Below, piece after piece: positions 1-5,544 of a stretch of DNA of 5,544 bases. The position numbers and the translations under genes are program-made. The notes beneath the pieces were generated by a model, which had not been told where the DNA came from, did no database searches, and saw nothing but the letters and a program-made list of their open reading frames with translations. Numbering within the stretch: position 1 is the stretch's first letter; the number at the start of each line of letters is the position of its first letter. Source of the DNA: an uncultured Polaromonas sp. (lineage in GTDB: Bacteria > Pseudomonadota > Gammaproteobacteria > Burkholderiales > Burkholderiaceae); the NCBI GenBank assembly GCA_946479075.1, contig CAMLDT010000219.1, positions 1-5,544 on the forward strand. The letters are read 5' to 3'.

Positions 1-1064
1 TTGGCCCAGTTGATGAAGTCGCCCACGATCAGGAAGTAGCCCGGAAAACCCATCTTCAGGATGGTGCTGATCTCGAATTCAAGCCTCTCGACGTACTGCG
101 GGCGTTTTTCGTTGCGCAGCTTCTCGTCGGGGTACAGGTGGGCCAGCCGCTCTTCCAGCCCTTCAAAGGACGCATACCGGAAATACTCGTCGGGCGGCAT
201 GCGCACGCCATTGACCTCGGGCGTCGGGTACTCCGGCAACATGGGTTTGCCGAGGTCGAGCTTGAGGTTGCAGCGTTTGGCGATTTCCAGCGTGTTGGCC
301 AGCGCCGACGGCAGGTCGGCAAACAGCTCGGCCATCTGCGCCGAGGACTTGAAATACTGCTCGCGGGTGAACTTGCGCACGCGCCGCGCATTACCGAGGA
401 TCTCGCCGCCGGCGATACAGACACGCGCCTCGTGAGCCTCGTAGTCTTCATAACCGAGGAACTGCACCGGGTGGGTCGCCACCACCGGCAGCTTGAGCCG
501 GGCCGCCAGCTGCACCGCAGCCACCACATGCTGCTCGTCATCCACACGCTGGGCGCGCTGCAGCTCGATATAGAAACGGTGCGGAAACAGCCCCGCGAAA
601 TACAGCGCGCATTCCACGGCACGTGCGCCATCGCCCTGCACCAGCGCCTGGCCCACTGCCCCGCCCTGCGCGCCCGACAGCGCGATCAGGCCTTCGCCGA
701 GTTCCTGCAGCCATTCCAGGCTGATGACGGCCTGGTCACGCACCACGCCGCGGGTCCAGGCGCGCGTCAGCAGTTCGGACAAATTGAGATAGCCCTGGCG
801 GTTCTGCACCAGCAGCAGCAGGCGCGCCGGTGCCGCGGTTGCATCCTTGCCCGGCACCTGCACCCAGACATCTGCACCGATCAATGGCTTCACGCCGGCG
901 CCACGGCCTTCCTTGTAAAACTTCACCGTGCCGAACAGGTTTCCCAGGTCGGTGATCGCCAGCGCCGGCTGGCCGTCTGCCGCTGCGGCCTGCACGATCT
1001 CATCGATGCGGTTGGTGCCGTCAACGACGGAAAACTCGGTGTGAAGACGTAAATGAACAAACAT
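1..1064 (-). CDS. dnaE: DNA polymerase III subunit alpha, N-terminal part (runs off the left edge)
   Basis: Catalytic alpha subunit of the replicative DNA polymerase III holoenzyme, acting in the cytoplasm at the replication fork. The frame is open from the ATG at 1064 to base 1, giving 354 codons of a protein usually near 1,150-1,180 residues. The PHP domain is recognisable at its start: HLRLHTEFSVVDG at residues 4-16, ALAITDLGNLFGTVKFY near 34-50 and GAGVKPLIGAD near 55-65, with VVATHPVQFLGYEDYE further on. The visible part ends at FPGYFLIVGDFINWA (340-354), the segment just before the polymerase palm motif PGRGSGAGSLVAY, which lies outside the window. Arg6 replaces the first His of the HxH metal motif of active PHP domains, as in E. 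coli DnaE, so PHP exonuclease activity is probably lost (inference). The start fits the family N-terminus and lies 6 nt after a TAGAAT box with no Shine-Dalgarno sequence. It is divergent from trhO. Identification is very secure. Confidence 0.97.
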   Translation of the reverse strand, partial: MFVHLRLHTEFSVVDGTNRIDEIVQAAAADGQPALAITDLGNLFGTVKFYKEGRGAGVKPLIGADVWVQVPGKDATAAPARLLLLVQNRQGYLNLSELLTRAWTRGVVRDQAVISLEWLQELGEGLIALSGAQGGAVGQALVQGDGARAVECALYFAGLFPHRFYIELQRAQRVDDEQHVVAAVQLAARLKLPVVATHPVQFLGYEDYEAHEARVCIAGGEILGNARRVRKFTREQYFKSSAQMAELFADLPSALANTLEIAKRCNLKLDLGKPMLPEYPTPEVNGVRMPPDEYFRYASFEGLEERLAHLYPDEKLRNEKRPQYVERLEFEISTILKMGFPGYFLIVGDFINWA

Positions 1065-1070
1065 GGCTTC

Positions 1071-1076
1071 ATTCTA
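1071..1076 (-). promoter_or_regulatory. Putative -10 box of a leaderless dnaE promoter
   Basis: Read leftward the sequence is TAGAAT, five of six matches to TATAAT, followed by six bases and then the dnaE ATG. A sigma-70 start point seven bases after the box falls on the A of the ATG, which predicts a leaderless mRNA. No Shine-Dalgarno sequence is present. The -35 is poor: ATCGCA at 1094-1099, 17 bp away, with three of six matches. The call rests on box position, not on experiment. Confidence 0.45.
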
Positions 1077-1134
1077 GGACGCTGCCTGCCAGCTGCGATC
1101 CGCCTGCGCTCCCACACGGTGCGCGTGCCCTGCC

Positions 1135-1140
1135 TACAAT
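1135..1140 (+). promoter_or_regulatory. Putative -10 box of trhO, nearly leaderless
   Basis: TACAAT matches TATAAT at five of six positions and ends 10 bp before the ATG at 1151. The expected transcription start is near 1147-1148, giving a leader of only 3-4 nt. No good -35 lies 17 bp upstream. A TG at 1131-1132 is one base too far for a canonical extended -10. The upstream in-frame ATG at 1139 lies inside this box, so it could not be transcribed from here; this favours 1151 as the true start. Confidence 0.45.
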
Positions 1141-1143
1141 GCC

Positions 1144-1156
1144 TTGCATCATGCAA
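1144..1156. repeat. Short perfect palindrome over the trhO start codon
   Basis: TTGCATCATGCAA is a perfect inverted repeat, two 6-bp arms around one base, centred at 1150. It covers the predicted transcription start and the ATG. In RNA it could form only a small 5-bp stem with a 3-nt loop. It may be a weak operator or chance. Confidence 0.3.
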
Positions 1157-1942
1157 ATTCTGAACGTTGCAGCGTACAAGTTCATTTCCCTGGACGATCT
1201 CACCGGCCTGCAGATCGCTGTGCGTGATGCCGCGCAAAGCCACGCCATCCGCGGCACGGTACTGCTGGCCGAAGAAGGCATCAACCTGTTCCTCGCCGCC
1301 AACAGCAGCGGCATTCATGATTTTTTGGCATGGCTTCGCCGGGATCACCGCTTCCGCGACCTGGCAGTCAAGGAAAGCTGGTCCAGCGTCCAGCCGTTTC
1401 GCAAACTGCTGGTCAAAATCAGGCCAGAAATTATCCGCATGGACCATCCGGCCATCCGCCCCGCAAACAGCCGCGCGCCATCGGTGGATGCGAAGACGCT
1501 GAAACGCTGGCTGGACGCGGGATGCGACCACGAAGGCCGGCCCGTCGTCATGCTGGACACCCGCAACGACTTTGAAACCGATGTCGGCACCTTCAGGAAC
1601 GCCATCGACTGGCGCATCCGCAAGTTCACCGAATTCCCACAGGCCCTGCTCGACCATCGTGAGGAACTCCAGGGAAAAACCGTGGTGAGCTTTTGCACCG
1701 GGGGCATACGCTGCGAGAAGGCCGCCATCTTCATGCGGGAGGCCGGTGTTCAACACGTTTTCCAGCTCGAAGGCGGCATCCTGAAATATTTTGAAGATAA
1801 CGGTGCTGCTCACTTCGACGGCGACTGCTTTGTGTTTGACGACCGGCGGGCCGTGAACGTGGCCTTGCAGCCGCGGGTGGATATCGGCGTCTTGTCTGAC
1901 AGCCAGGAGCCGCAAACCGTGAAAAGCTGTCTGGTTGATTGA
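1151..1942 (+). CDS. trhO: tRNA uridine(34) hydroxylase, rhodanese family (TrhO, formerly YceA/UPF0176)
   Basis: TrhO catalyses oxygen-dependent hydroxylation of uridine 34 in certain tRNAs, the first step towards wobble modifications such as cmo5U/mcmo5U (family knowledge). The 263-residue product has the N-terminal UPF0176 domain (AAYKFISL at 7-14, GTVLLAEEGIN at 35-45) and a rhodanese domain with MLDTRNDFE at 134-142. The active-site loop FCTGGIRCEK at 181-190 carries catalytic Cys182 and the conserved Cys188, followed by VFQLEGGILKYFE. It ends about 33 residues after FVFDDRRAV and lacks the cysteine-rich C-terminal extension of the roughly 350-residue E. coli protein. The ATG at 1151 begins MQILNVAAYKF, the usual family N-terminus. 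The ATG at 1139 would add four residues but overlaps the likely -10 box. There is no Shine-Dalgarno sequence before either. egtB follows after 17 bp on the same strand. Confidence 0.93.
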   Translation: MQILNVAAYKFISLDDLTGLQIAVRDAAQSHAIRGTVLLAEEGINLFLAANSSGIHDFLAWLRRDHRFRDLAVKESWSSVQPFRKLLVKIRPEIIRMDHPAIRPANSRAPSVDAKTLKRWLDAGCDHEGRPVVMLDTRNDFETDVGTFRNAIDWRIRKFTEFPQALLDHREELQGKTVVSFCTGGIRCEKAAIFMREAGVQHVFQLEGGILKYFEDNGAAHFDGDCFVFDDRRAVNVALQPRVDIGVLSDSQEPQTVKSCLVD

Positions 1943-1959
1943 CTCACGCGGTGCGCGCC

Positions 1960-3279
1960 ATGACTTCTCACCCAGCTGTTCAACGTAACCTGTCGGCAGG
2001 CACAAGAGAATCGGACCTGTCCCGGCGCTTTCAGCAAGTTCGCGGCCAGACCGTGGCCTTGACCGGTCCCTTGAGCGTCGAGGATTGCCAGCTGCAATCG
2101 ATGCCCGACGCCAGTCCGGCCAAATGGCATCTGGCGCACCTGACCTGGTTTTTCGAGACCTTTCTCCTCGAACGTTTTGAGCCGGACTTCAAGCCGTTTG
2201 ACGCGAGCTTTCGCGTGCTGTTCAACAGTTACTACAACGGTGTTGGCGACAAGTACCCGCGCCCGCAGCGCGGCTTGATCAGCCGCCCGGCGTTTGACGA
2301 GGTGCTGGCCTACCGCGCTGAAGTGGACGAGCGGATGCTGGCCCTGCTGGCCCGGCAGCCGGACGACGCCACGCTGCACACACTGGTCACCCTGGGCCTG
2401 CACCACGAGCAGCAGCACCAGGAATTGCTGTTGACCGACATCAAACACGCGCTGTCCTTCAACCCCGGCCGGCCGGCCTACGCGCGCCACTGGCCGCTGG
2501 CCGGCATCAGCCCGCAGGCGCCGGGCTGGATCGCGCTGGAAGGCGGCCTGCTTGAGCATGGTTTTCTGGAATCGCTGGATGGCCCGTTTGCTTTCGACAA
2601 TGAAACGCCGCGCCACAAGGTGTATATCGCGCCGTTTGAGATCGGCAGCCGTCTGGTCACCAACGGCGAGATGATGGCCTTCATCGAAGACGGCGGCTAT
2701 CGCAGGCCCGAATTGTGGTTGTCCATGGGCTGGGACTGGGTGCAGGCGCAACAGGCGGCCATGCCGCTGTACTGGCAGCACGACGGAGACAACCAGGGCT
2801 ACCAGAATTTCACCTTGCAGGGACTGGTGCAGGTGGACGCGCACACCCCGGTATGCCATCTCAGCTATTTTGAAGCCGATGCCTACGCACGCTGGGCTGG
2901 CGGACGGCTGCCCACCGAGTTTGAGTGGGAGCTGGCTGCCCGCAGCGCGCCGGCCCAGCAAACCCTGCAGGGAAACTTTGTTGAAAATGCCGCCTATCAC
3001 CCGCTTCCCCTGCGGCAGCAGGCTGCGGGCGGCCCGGCGCAGATGTTCGGGGATGTCTGGGAATGGACCCAGTCCAACTACAACCCCTACCCCGGCTACA
3101 AGCCCTGGGAAGGTGTGGTCGGTGAATACAACGGCAAGTTCATGTGCAACCAGTTTGTGCTGCGCGGTGGATCATGCGCCACGCCGCAGAGCCACATCCG
3201 CGCCAGCTATCGCAATTTTTTCCCGCCCGATGCGCGGTGGCAGTTCAGCGGATTGCGCCTGGCGCGGGACGTGGCCTGA
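1960..3279 (+). CDS. egtB: Ergothioneine biosynthesis sulfoxide synthase EgtB
   Basis: Non-haem iron enzyme that uses O2 to join hercynine to a cysteine-type thiol (gamma-glutamylcysteine or cysteine; which one cannot be read here), forming the sulfoxide precursor of ergothioneine. The 439-residue product is of normal family length. A DinB-like N-terminal domain holds the probable iron triad: His60 in WHLAH and His149/His153 in HEQQH. A C-type-lectin/FGE-sulfatase domain follows, with GRLPTEFEWELAAR near 315-328, GDVWEWT at 364-370, LRGGSCATPQSHIRASYRNF at 401-420 and SGLRLARD near the end. The ATG at 1960 (MTSHPAVQRNL) is preferred. A TTG at 1939 would overlap the trhO stop and a GTG lies at 1951. 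None has a clear Shine-Dalgarno sequence, so reinitiation after trhO is possible. No egtD methyltransferase, egtA or egtC is adjacent. The EgtB-like selenoneine synthase SenA is an alternative, but no senB or senC is beside it. Confidence 0.92.
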   Translation: MTSHPAVQRNLSAGTRESDLSRRFQQVRGQTVALTGPLSVEDCQLQSMPDASPAKWHLAHLTWFFETFLLERFEPDFKPFDASFRVLFNSYYNGVGDKYPRPQRGLISRPAFDEVLAYRAEVDERMLALLARQPDDATLHTLVTLGLHHEQQHQELLLTDIKHALSFNPGRPAYARHWPLAGISPQAPGWIALEGGLLEHGFLESLDGPFAFDNETPRHKVYIAPFEIGSRLVTNGEMMAFIEDGGYRRPELWLSMGWDWVQAQQAAMPLYWQHDGDNQGYQNFTLQGLVQVDAHTPVCHLSYFEADAYARWAGGRLPTEFEWELAARSAPAQQTLQGNFVENAAYHPLPLRQQAAGGPAQMFGDVWEWTQSNYNPYPGYKPWEGVVGEYNGKFMCNQFVLRGGSCATPQSHIRASYRNFFPPDARWQFSGLRLARDVA

Positions 3280-3288
3280 GCGGGCGAG

Positions 3289-4173
3289 TCACCCTTCAGT
3301 GAAACGGCGCTCCGGCAGCGGAATCAGTTCGGTATCACCGGGCACCGTCCCCATGGACTGCGCCTCCCAGTCGCGCGAGGCTTGCACAATGCGCTCCTTG
3401 CGGCTGGACACAAAATTCCACCACATGAAGCGCGGGCCGTCGAGCGCTTCGCCGCCTATCACCATCAGGCGCGTGGGCTGGCTGGCCAGCAACTGGACGG
3501 CCGCCCCCGGCGCCAGCACGGCCAGCCGGTGCGCGGGCACGGTTTCGCCGTTGATCGTGACAGCAACGTCCACCGCATAAACCGCGAGTTCCTGGGCCAA
3601 GGGCGGCAATTCGAACGCGGCATTCGCCGCCAATTGCACATCCAGGTAAACCGTGCGCGCGAAGGTCTTGACCGGTGACTTCAGGCCGAAGGCCTCGCCG
3701 ATCAGCACACGCACCTGGGTCGCGCCCAGCGTCACCGATGGAATCACATCGGCCGGCGTGTGTTCAAAATCGGGCGCCACCTCTTCAAACTCGCGCGGCA
3801 ACGCCGCCCACAGCTGAATGCCGTGGTTGACGTAGCTGCTGGTTTTGAGGTCCTGCGGCCCGCGCTCGGAATGCACGATGCCCCGGCCGGCCGTCATCCA
3901 GTTGATGGCGCCCGGCGTGATGCGCTGCTCAAAACCCAAGCTGTCGCGGTGCATGATGGCGCCGTCGAACAGATAGGTCACGGTGGCCAGCCCGATGTGC
4001 GGGTGCGGGCGCACATCATGCGAGCCGCCGGGCGCGATCGTGACCGGGCCGAAATGGTCAAAAAACAGAAACGGGCCCACCGACTGCCGCTGCGCCGCCG
4101 GCAGCAGGCGACGCACCTTGAAGCCGCCGCCCAGGTCCTTGTCGTGCCCGCCCAGTGTCAGCAGCACACTCAT
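3289..4173 (-). CDS. Pirin family protein (bicupin, probable metal-dependent dioxygenase or redox sensor)
   Basis: A 294-residue pirin, a two-cupin cytoplasmic protein. Some bacterial members have quercetin 2,3-dioxygenase activity and others bind metabolic enzymes; the substrate cannot be read from sequence. The N-terminal cupin is typical: VRRLLPAAQRQSVGPFLFFDHFGP at about 20-43, RPHPHIGLATVTYLFDG at 55-71 and GRGIVHSERGP at 97-107. The four expected metal ligands are all present as His57, His59, His101 and Glu103. The C-terminal pirin domain ends with GGEALDGPRFMWWNFVSS. The frame is open upstream to an ATG at 4239, but MSVLLTLGGHDKDLGGGF starting at 4173 is the family N-terminus and has a Shine-Dalgarno sequence. 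This ATG overlaps the osmC stop by 4 bp (ATGA), implying translational coupling. It is the last gene of its leftward operon and converges on egtB with 9 bp between stops. Confidence 0.93.
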   Translation of the reverse strand: MSVLLTLGGHDKDLGGGFKVRRLLPAAQRQSVGPFLFFDHFGPVTIAPGGSHDVRPHPHIGLATVTYLFDGAIMHRDSLGFEQRITPGAINWMTAGRGIVHSERGPQDLKTSSYVNHGIQLWAALPREFEEVAPDFEHTPADVIPSVTLGATQVRVLIGEAFGLKSPVKTFARTVYLDVQLAANAAFELPPLAQELAVYAVDVAVTINGETVPAHRLAVLAPGAAVQLLASQPTRLMVIGGEALDGPRFMWWNFVSSRKERIVQASRDWEAQSMGTVPGDTELIPLPERRFTEG

Positions 4174-4577
4174 GACAGCCTCTCGACAGCCGTGCTGATC
4201 TCGGTCGTGACGGTGGACATGAGTTTGTGAACGGGGCATTTTTTGGCAACCGCTTCGAGCTCCTGCAACTGGGCATCGCTGAGCGTTCCGCGAATCTGCA
4301 AGGTGGCAGCCAGTTTGTAGACGCCGGCGCGCTCCCCGGAATCGTCACGTGTGACCACGGTGTTCACATCGTCCACCGGAATGCCTTTCTTGCGGGCATA
4401 CCACAGCACGGTGATGGCCTTGCAGGCGCCCAGCGCGGCGTCATACAGGTCGTGCGGGCTGGGGCCGGCGTCATCACCGCCTTCGCTGAGTGTCGCGTCG
4501 GCGGCGAGGCTGTGGCGGCCGATGACCAGGGATTGTGCGAGATCATGGCTTTTCTCGCGGGTCAGTTCAACAGGCAT
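4170..4577 (-). CDS. OsmC family protein (thiol-dependent peroxidase type)
   Basis: A small 135-residue cytoplasmic protein of the OsmC/Ohr superfamily, members of which reduce organic hydroperoxides with a reactive cysteine pair. The two family cysteines are visible: Cys52 in LGACKAITV and Cys114 in KKCPVHKLM. GPSPHDLYDAALGAC (38-52) is the helix bearing the first cysteine, and LQIRGTLSDAQLQELEAVAKKCP covers the second. The layout matches the YhfA-like OsmC branch more than Ohr, so peroxidase substrate preference is uncertain. The ATG at 4577 is supported by AAGGAG (4583-4588), five bases upstream, the strongest ribosome binding site in the window. The stop overlaps the pirin start by 4 bp. 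The flavodoxin-family gene ends 41 bp upstream on the same strand, and no clear promoter or terminator lies in that gap. Confidence 0.92.
   Translation of the reverse strand: MPVELTREKSHDLAQSLVIGRHSLAADATLSEGGDDAGPSPHDLYDAALGACKAITVLWYARKKGIPVDDVNTVVTRDDSGERAGVYKLAATLQIRGTLSDAQLQELEAVAKKCPVHKLMSTVTTEISTAVERLS
4179..4184 (-). promoter_or_regulatory. Ribosome binding site deciding the pirin start
   Basis: Read leftward, GAGAGG lies five bases before the ATG at 4173, inside the 3' end of osmC. It supports the 4173 start over the ATG at 4239, which would overlap about 70 bp of osmC. Confidence 0.6.
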
Positions 4578-4618
4578 GGAAACTCCTTGAATGCGTCAGT
4601 GTGTTGAAGCCGTGGCCG

Positions 4619-5173
4619 TCAGGATTTGAAACGCGCGCTGACAGCAGCGACACGTTCGCCGAAAGCGCGCGCCGAATCCAGGTCACCAGTCGGCATGTCA
4701 CCGGCGCCGGCGTCCGATGGGGCCTGGCCGATGGCACCGCTGTAGGAGCCGAGGTAATTCGGGTCGTTGCGCTGTGAGGCCTTGCTGTTGCTGGGCAACA
4801 CGCCCTGGCTGACCCACAGGCCGCCATGCTGCATGGCCAGCGTGAACAGGTAATTCAGTGTCGAAAATTTGTCGCCGTTCATCGCCGCGCTGTGGGTAAA
4901 TCCCGCAAACAGCTTGTCTTTCCAGCCCTCGGTGTACCAGACTTTGGACGAGGCATCGGCAAATTTCTTGAACTGCCAGCTCACGCTGCCCATGTAGGTC
5001 GGTGAACCCATGATGATGGCGTCGGCCGCGGCCAAGGCGTCCCAGCCGCCTTCCGGCAGGTTGCCATCCGCATCAATGGCCAGCAGCTCAGCGCCCGCAC
5101 CGGCGGCCACCGCCTGTGCCATGCGCTGGGTGTGGCCGTAGCCGGAGTGGTAGAGCACCACAACTGTTGTCAT
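4619..5173 (-). CDS. Flavodoxin-family NAD(P)H-dependent oxidoreductase (WrbA-like)
   Basis: A 184-residue flavodoxin-fold protein, probably an FMN-binding quinone or nitro-compound reductase that takes two electrons from NAD(P)H. The N-terminus MTTVVVLYHSGYGHTQRMAQ gives the first beta strand and phosphate-binding loop (HSGYGHT, 9-15). AAADAIIMGSPTYMGSVSWQ (48-67) is the second flavin-binding loop. FAGFTHSAAMNGDK and LAMQHGGLWVSQGVLP fit the central strands of WrbA-like enzymes. It is somewhat shorter than WrbA (about 198 residues) and its loop SPTYMGSVSW differs from the WrbA form, so I do not assign the symbol. The start is supported by GAGGA seven bases upstream. No promoter is evident in the 73-bp gap to doxX, which is largely filled by a terminator hairpin. 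The electron acceptor is unknown. Confidence 0.88.
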   Translation of the reverse strand: MTTVVVLYHSGYGHTQRMAQAVAAGAGAELLAIDADGNLPEGGWDALAAADAIIMGSPTYMGSVSWQFKKFADASSKVWYTEGWKDKLFAGFTHSAAMNGDKFSTLNYLFTLAMQHGGLWVSQGVLPSNSKASQRNDPNYLGSYSGAIGQAPSDAGAGDMPTGDLDSARAFGERVAAVSARFKS

Positions 5174-5180
5174 TGGCTTG

Positions 5181-5185
5181 TCCTC
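5181..5185 (-). promoter_or_regulatory. Ribosome binding site of the flavodoxin-family gene
   Basis: Read leftward, GAGGA lies seven bases before the ATG at 5173. It begins only five bases after the T-tract of the terminator, so a transcript ending in that tract would just miss it. Confidence 0.6.
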
Positions 5186-5190
5186 GAATC

Positions 5191-5226
5191 AAAAAAAGAC
5201 AGGCCAGTGCGATGGGACTGGCCTGT
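5191..5226 (-). terminator. Strong intrinsic terminator after doxX
   Basis: On the minus strand a perfect 10-bp stem, ACAGGCCAGT (5226-5217) and ACTGGCCTGT (5208-5199), encloses the 8-nt loop CCCATCGC and is followed by C and seven T residues (5197-5191). This is the textbook rho-independent form. It starts 20 bp after the doxX stop and ends just before the flavodoxin gene's ribosome binding site. The plus strand has no T-tract, so it acts leftward only. Confidence 0.9.
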
Positions 5227-5246
5227 GGGAGAAGCAGCTGAGCGGA

Positions 5247-5544
5247 TCAGCCCTTGAGCTTGGCGTCCACGCTCCAGGCGCCTGGGCCCCATGCGGCAAT
5301 CGTCAGCAGGCCGCCGACCACAGCGATGTTCTTGAAGAAGGCCTGCTTCTGCATCATCACCTGTTCAACCGGAACGTCCCAATAGGCATGGAAGATAAAC
5401 GTGATCACCGCCGTGAAGATGGCAATACCGAGTGCCGCCCAGCGGGTCTGAAAGCCCACCAGCAAGAGCAGGCCCAGCCCGAGTTCGACGGCAATGGCAA
5501 TCGCGGCTGCCACTTCGGGCAGCGGAACGCCTTTGGAGGCGATG
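5247..5544 (-). CDS. DoxX family membrane protein, C-terminal part (start beyond the right edge)
   Basis: The frame is open to the window edge; 98 residues up to the stop are visible, beginning IASKGVPLPE. Family members have about 130-140 residues, so roughly the first 35-45 are missing, including the first membrane helix. A GTG at 5513 lies inside the conserved region and is not the true start. Three hydrophobic segments are seen: AAAIAIAVELGLGLLLLVGF, WAALGIAIFTAVITFIFHAY and NIAVVGGLLTIAAWG. Between the second and third lies the polar stretch DVPVEQVMMQKQAFFKN, followed by the typical DoxX ending GPGAWSVDAKL. It is an inner-membrane protein of the DoxX/SURF4-like group, whose biochemical role is mostly undefined; some members support thiol or redox stress resistance. 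Its position ahead of flavodoxin, OsmC and pirin genes fits a redox role (inference). Confidence 0.88.
   Translation of the reverse strand, partial: IASKGVPLPEVAAAIAIAVELGLGLLLLVGFQTRWAALGIAIFTAVITFIFHAYWDVPVEQVMMQKQAFFKNIAVVGGLLTIAAWGPGAWSVDAKLKG

Noticed and set aside
138..1052. 304-codon open frame on the plus strand opposite dnaE
   Set aside because: Antisense to the unmistakable DnaE sequence, with a His/Arg/Gln-rich translation typical of a shadow frame.
1939..1959. TTG start at 1939 for egtB, overlapping the trhO stop
   Set aside because: No Shine-Dalgarno sequence, a rarer start codon, and the ATG at 1960 gives a normal-length EgtB. It remains possible as a coupled start but is less likely.
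923..2005. 360-codon open frame on the minus strand across trhO and the dnaE start
   Set aside because: Mostly the shadow of trhO; its last part lies in the dnaE region in a different frame from the true DnaE protein and would cross the divergent promoter region.
2466..2477. GGCCGGCC-type palindrome in egtB
   Set aside because: Explained by ordinary GC-rich codons; single copy, no repeat family in the window.
1810..3000. 396-codon open frame on the minus strand across egtB
   Set aside because: It lies antisense to the clear EgtB coding frame, its translation resembles no family I know, and long antisense open frames are expected in GC-rich coding DNA.
3290..3303. TCAC...GTGA inverted repeat after egtB as a possible terminator
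   Set aside because: Only 4 bp of stem, no T-tract, and it lies within the pirin 3' coding end.
4174..4239. N-terminal extension of pirin to the ATG at 4239
   Set aside because: The added 22 residues are not family-like and overlap osmC; the 4173 start has a Shine-Dalgarno sequence and a typical ATGA overlap.

Overview
The window is an ordinary-looking, gene-dense, GC-rich chromosomal segment. The protein sequences (DnaE, short TrhO, EgtB, pirin, OsmC, DoxX) and the TACAAT/TAGAAT boxes placed directly before ATG codons resemble a betaproteobacterium of the Burkholderiales, probably Comamonadaceae (Polaromonas/Rhodoferax/Variovorax-like). That placement is inferred from remembered family resemblance, not from a search. 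No RNA gene, insertion sequence, CRISPR array, phage gene or origin is visible, and no stretch above 300 bases lacks a gene.

Left part (1-1150): the first 354 codons of dnaE, the replicative DNA polymerase III alpha subunit, read leftward and run off the window edge. A 86-bp divergent spacer follows. It carries a -10-like box for each direction, both so close to the start codons that the mRNAs would be leaderless or nearly so.

Middle (1151-3279): two rightward genes 17 bp apart. They are a short TrhO (tRNA U34 hydroxylase, rhodanese fold) and EgtB (iron-dependent sulfoxide synthase of ergothioneine biosynthesis, complete iron-ligand set). The usual partner egtD is not next to egtB; a convergent gene begins 9 bp after its stop.

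Right part (3289-5544): a leftward gene set in transcription order doxX (partial, DoxX-family membrane protein), a strong intrinsic terminator, a flavodoxin-family oxidoreductase, an OsmC-family peroxidase and a pirin-family cupin. osmC and pirin overlap by 4 bp and are probably translationally coupled. The set looks like a redox or electrophile stress operon. The terminator lies just upstream of the flavodoxin gene's ribosome binding site, so the last three genes depend on readthrough or on a promoter inside doxX.

Most genes after dnaE plausibly deal with oxygen, thiols or peroxides, but the sequence does not show that the two halves are co-regulated. I found no convincing new biological system. 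The best leads are the paired leaderless promoters, the terminator inside the redox operon, and the trhO-egtB pair lacking egtD.
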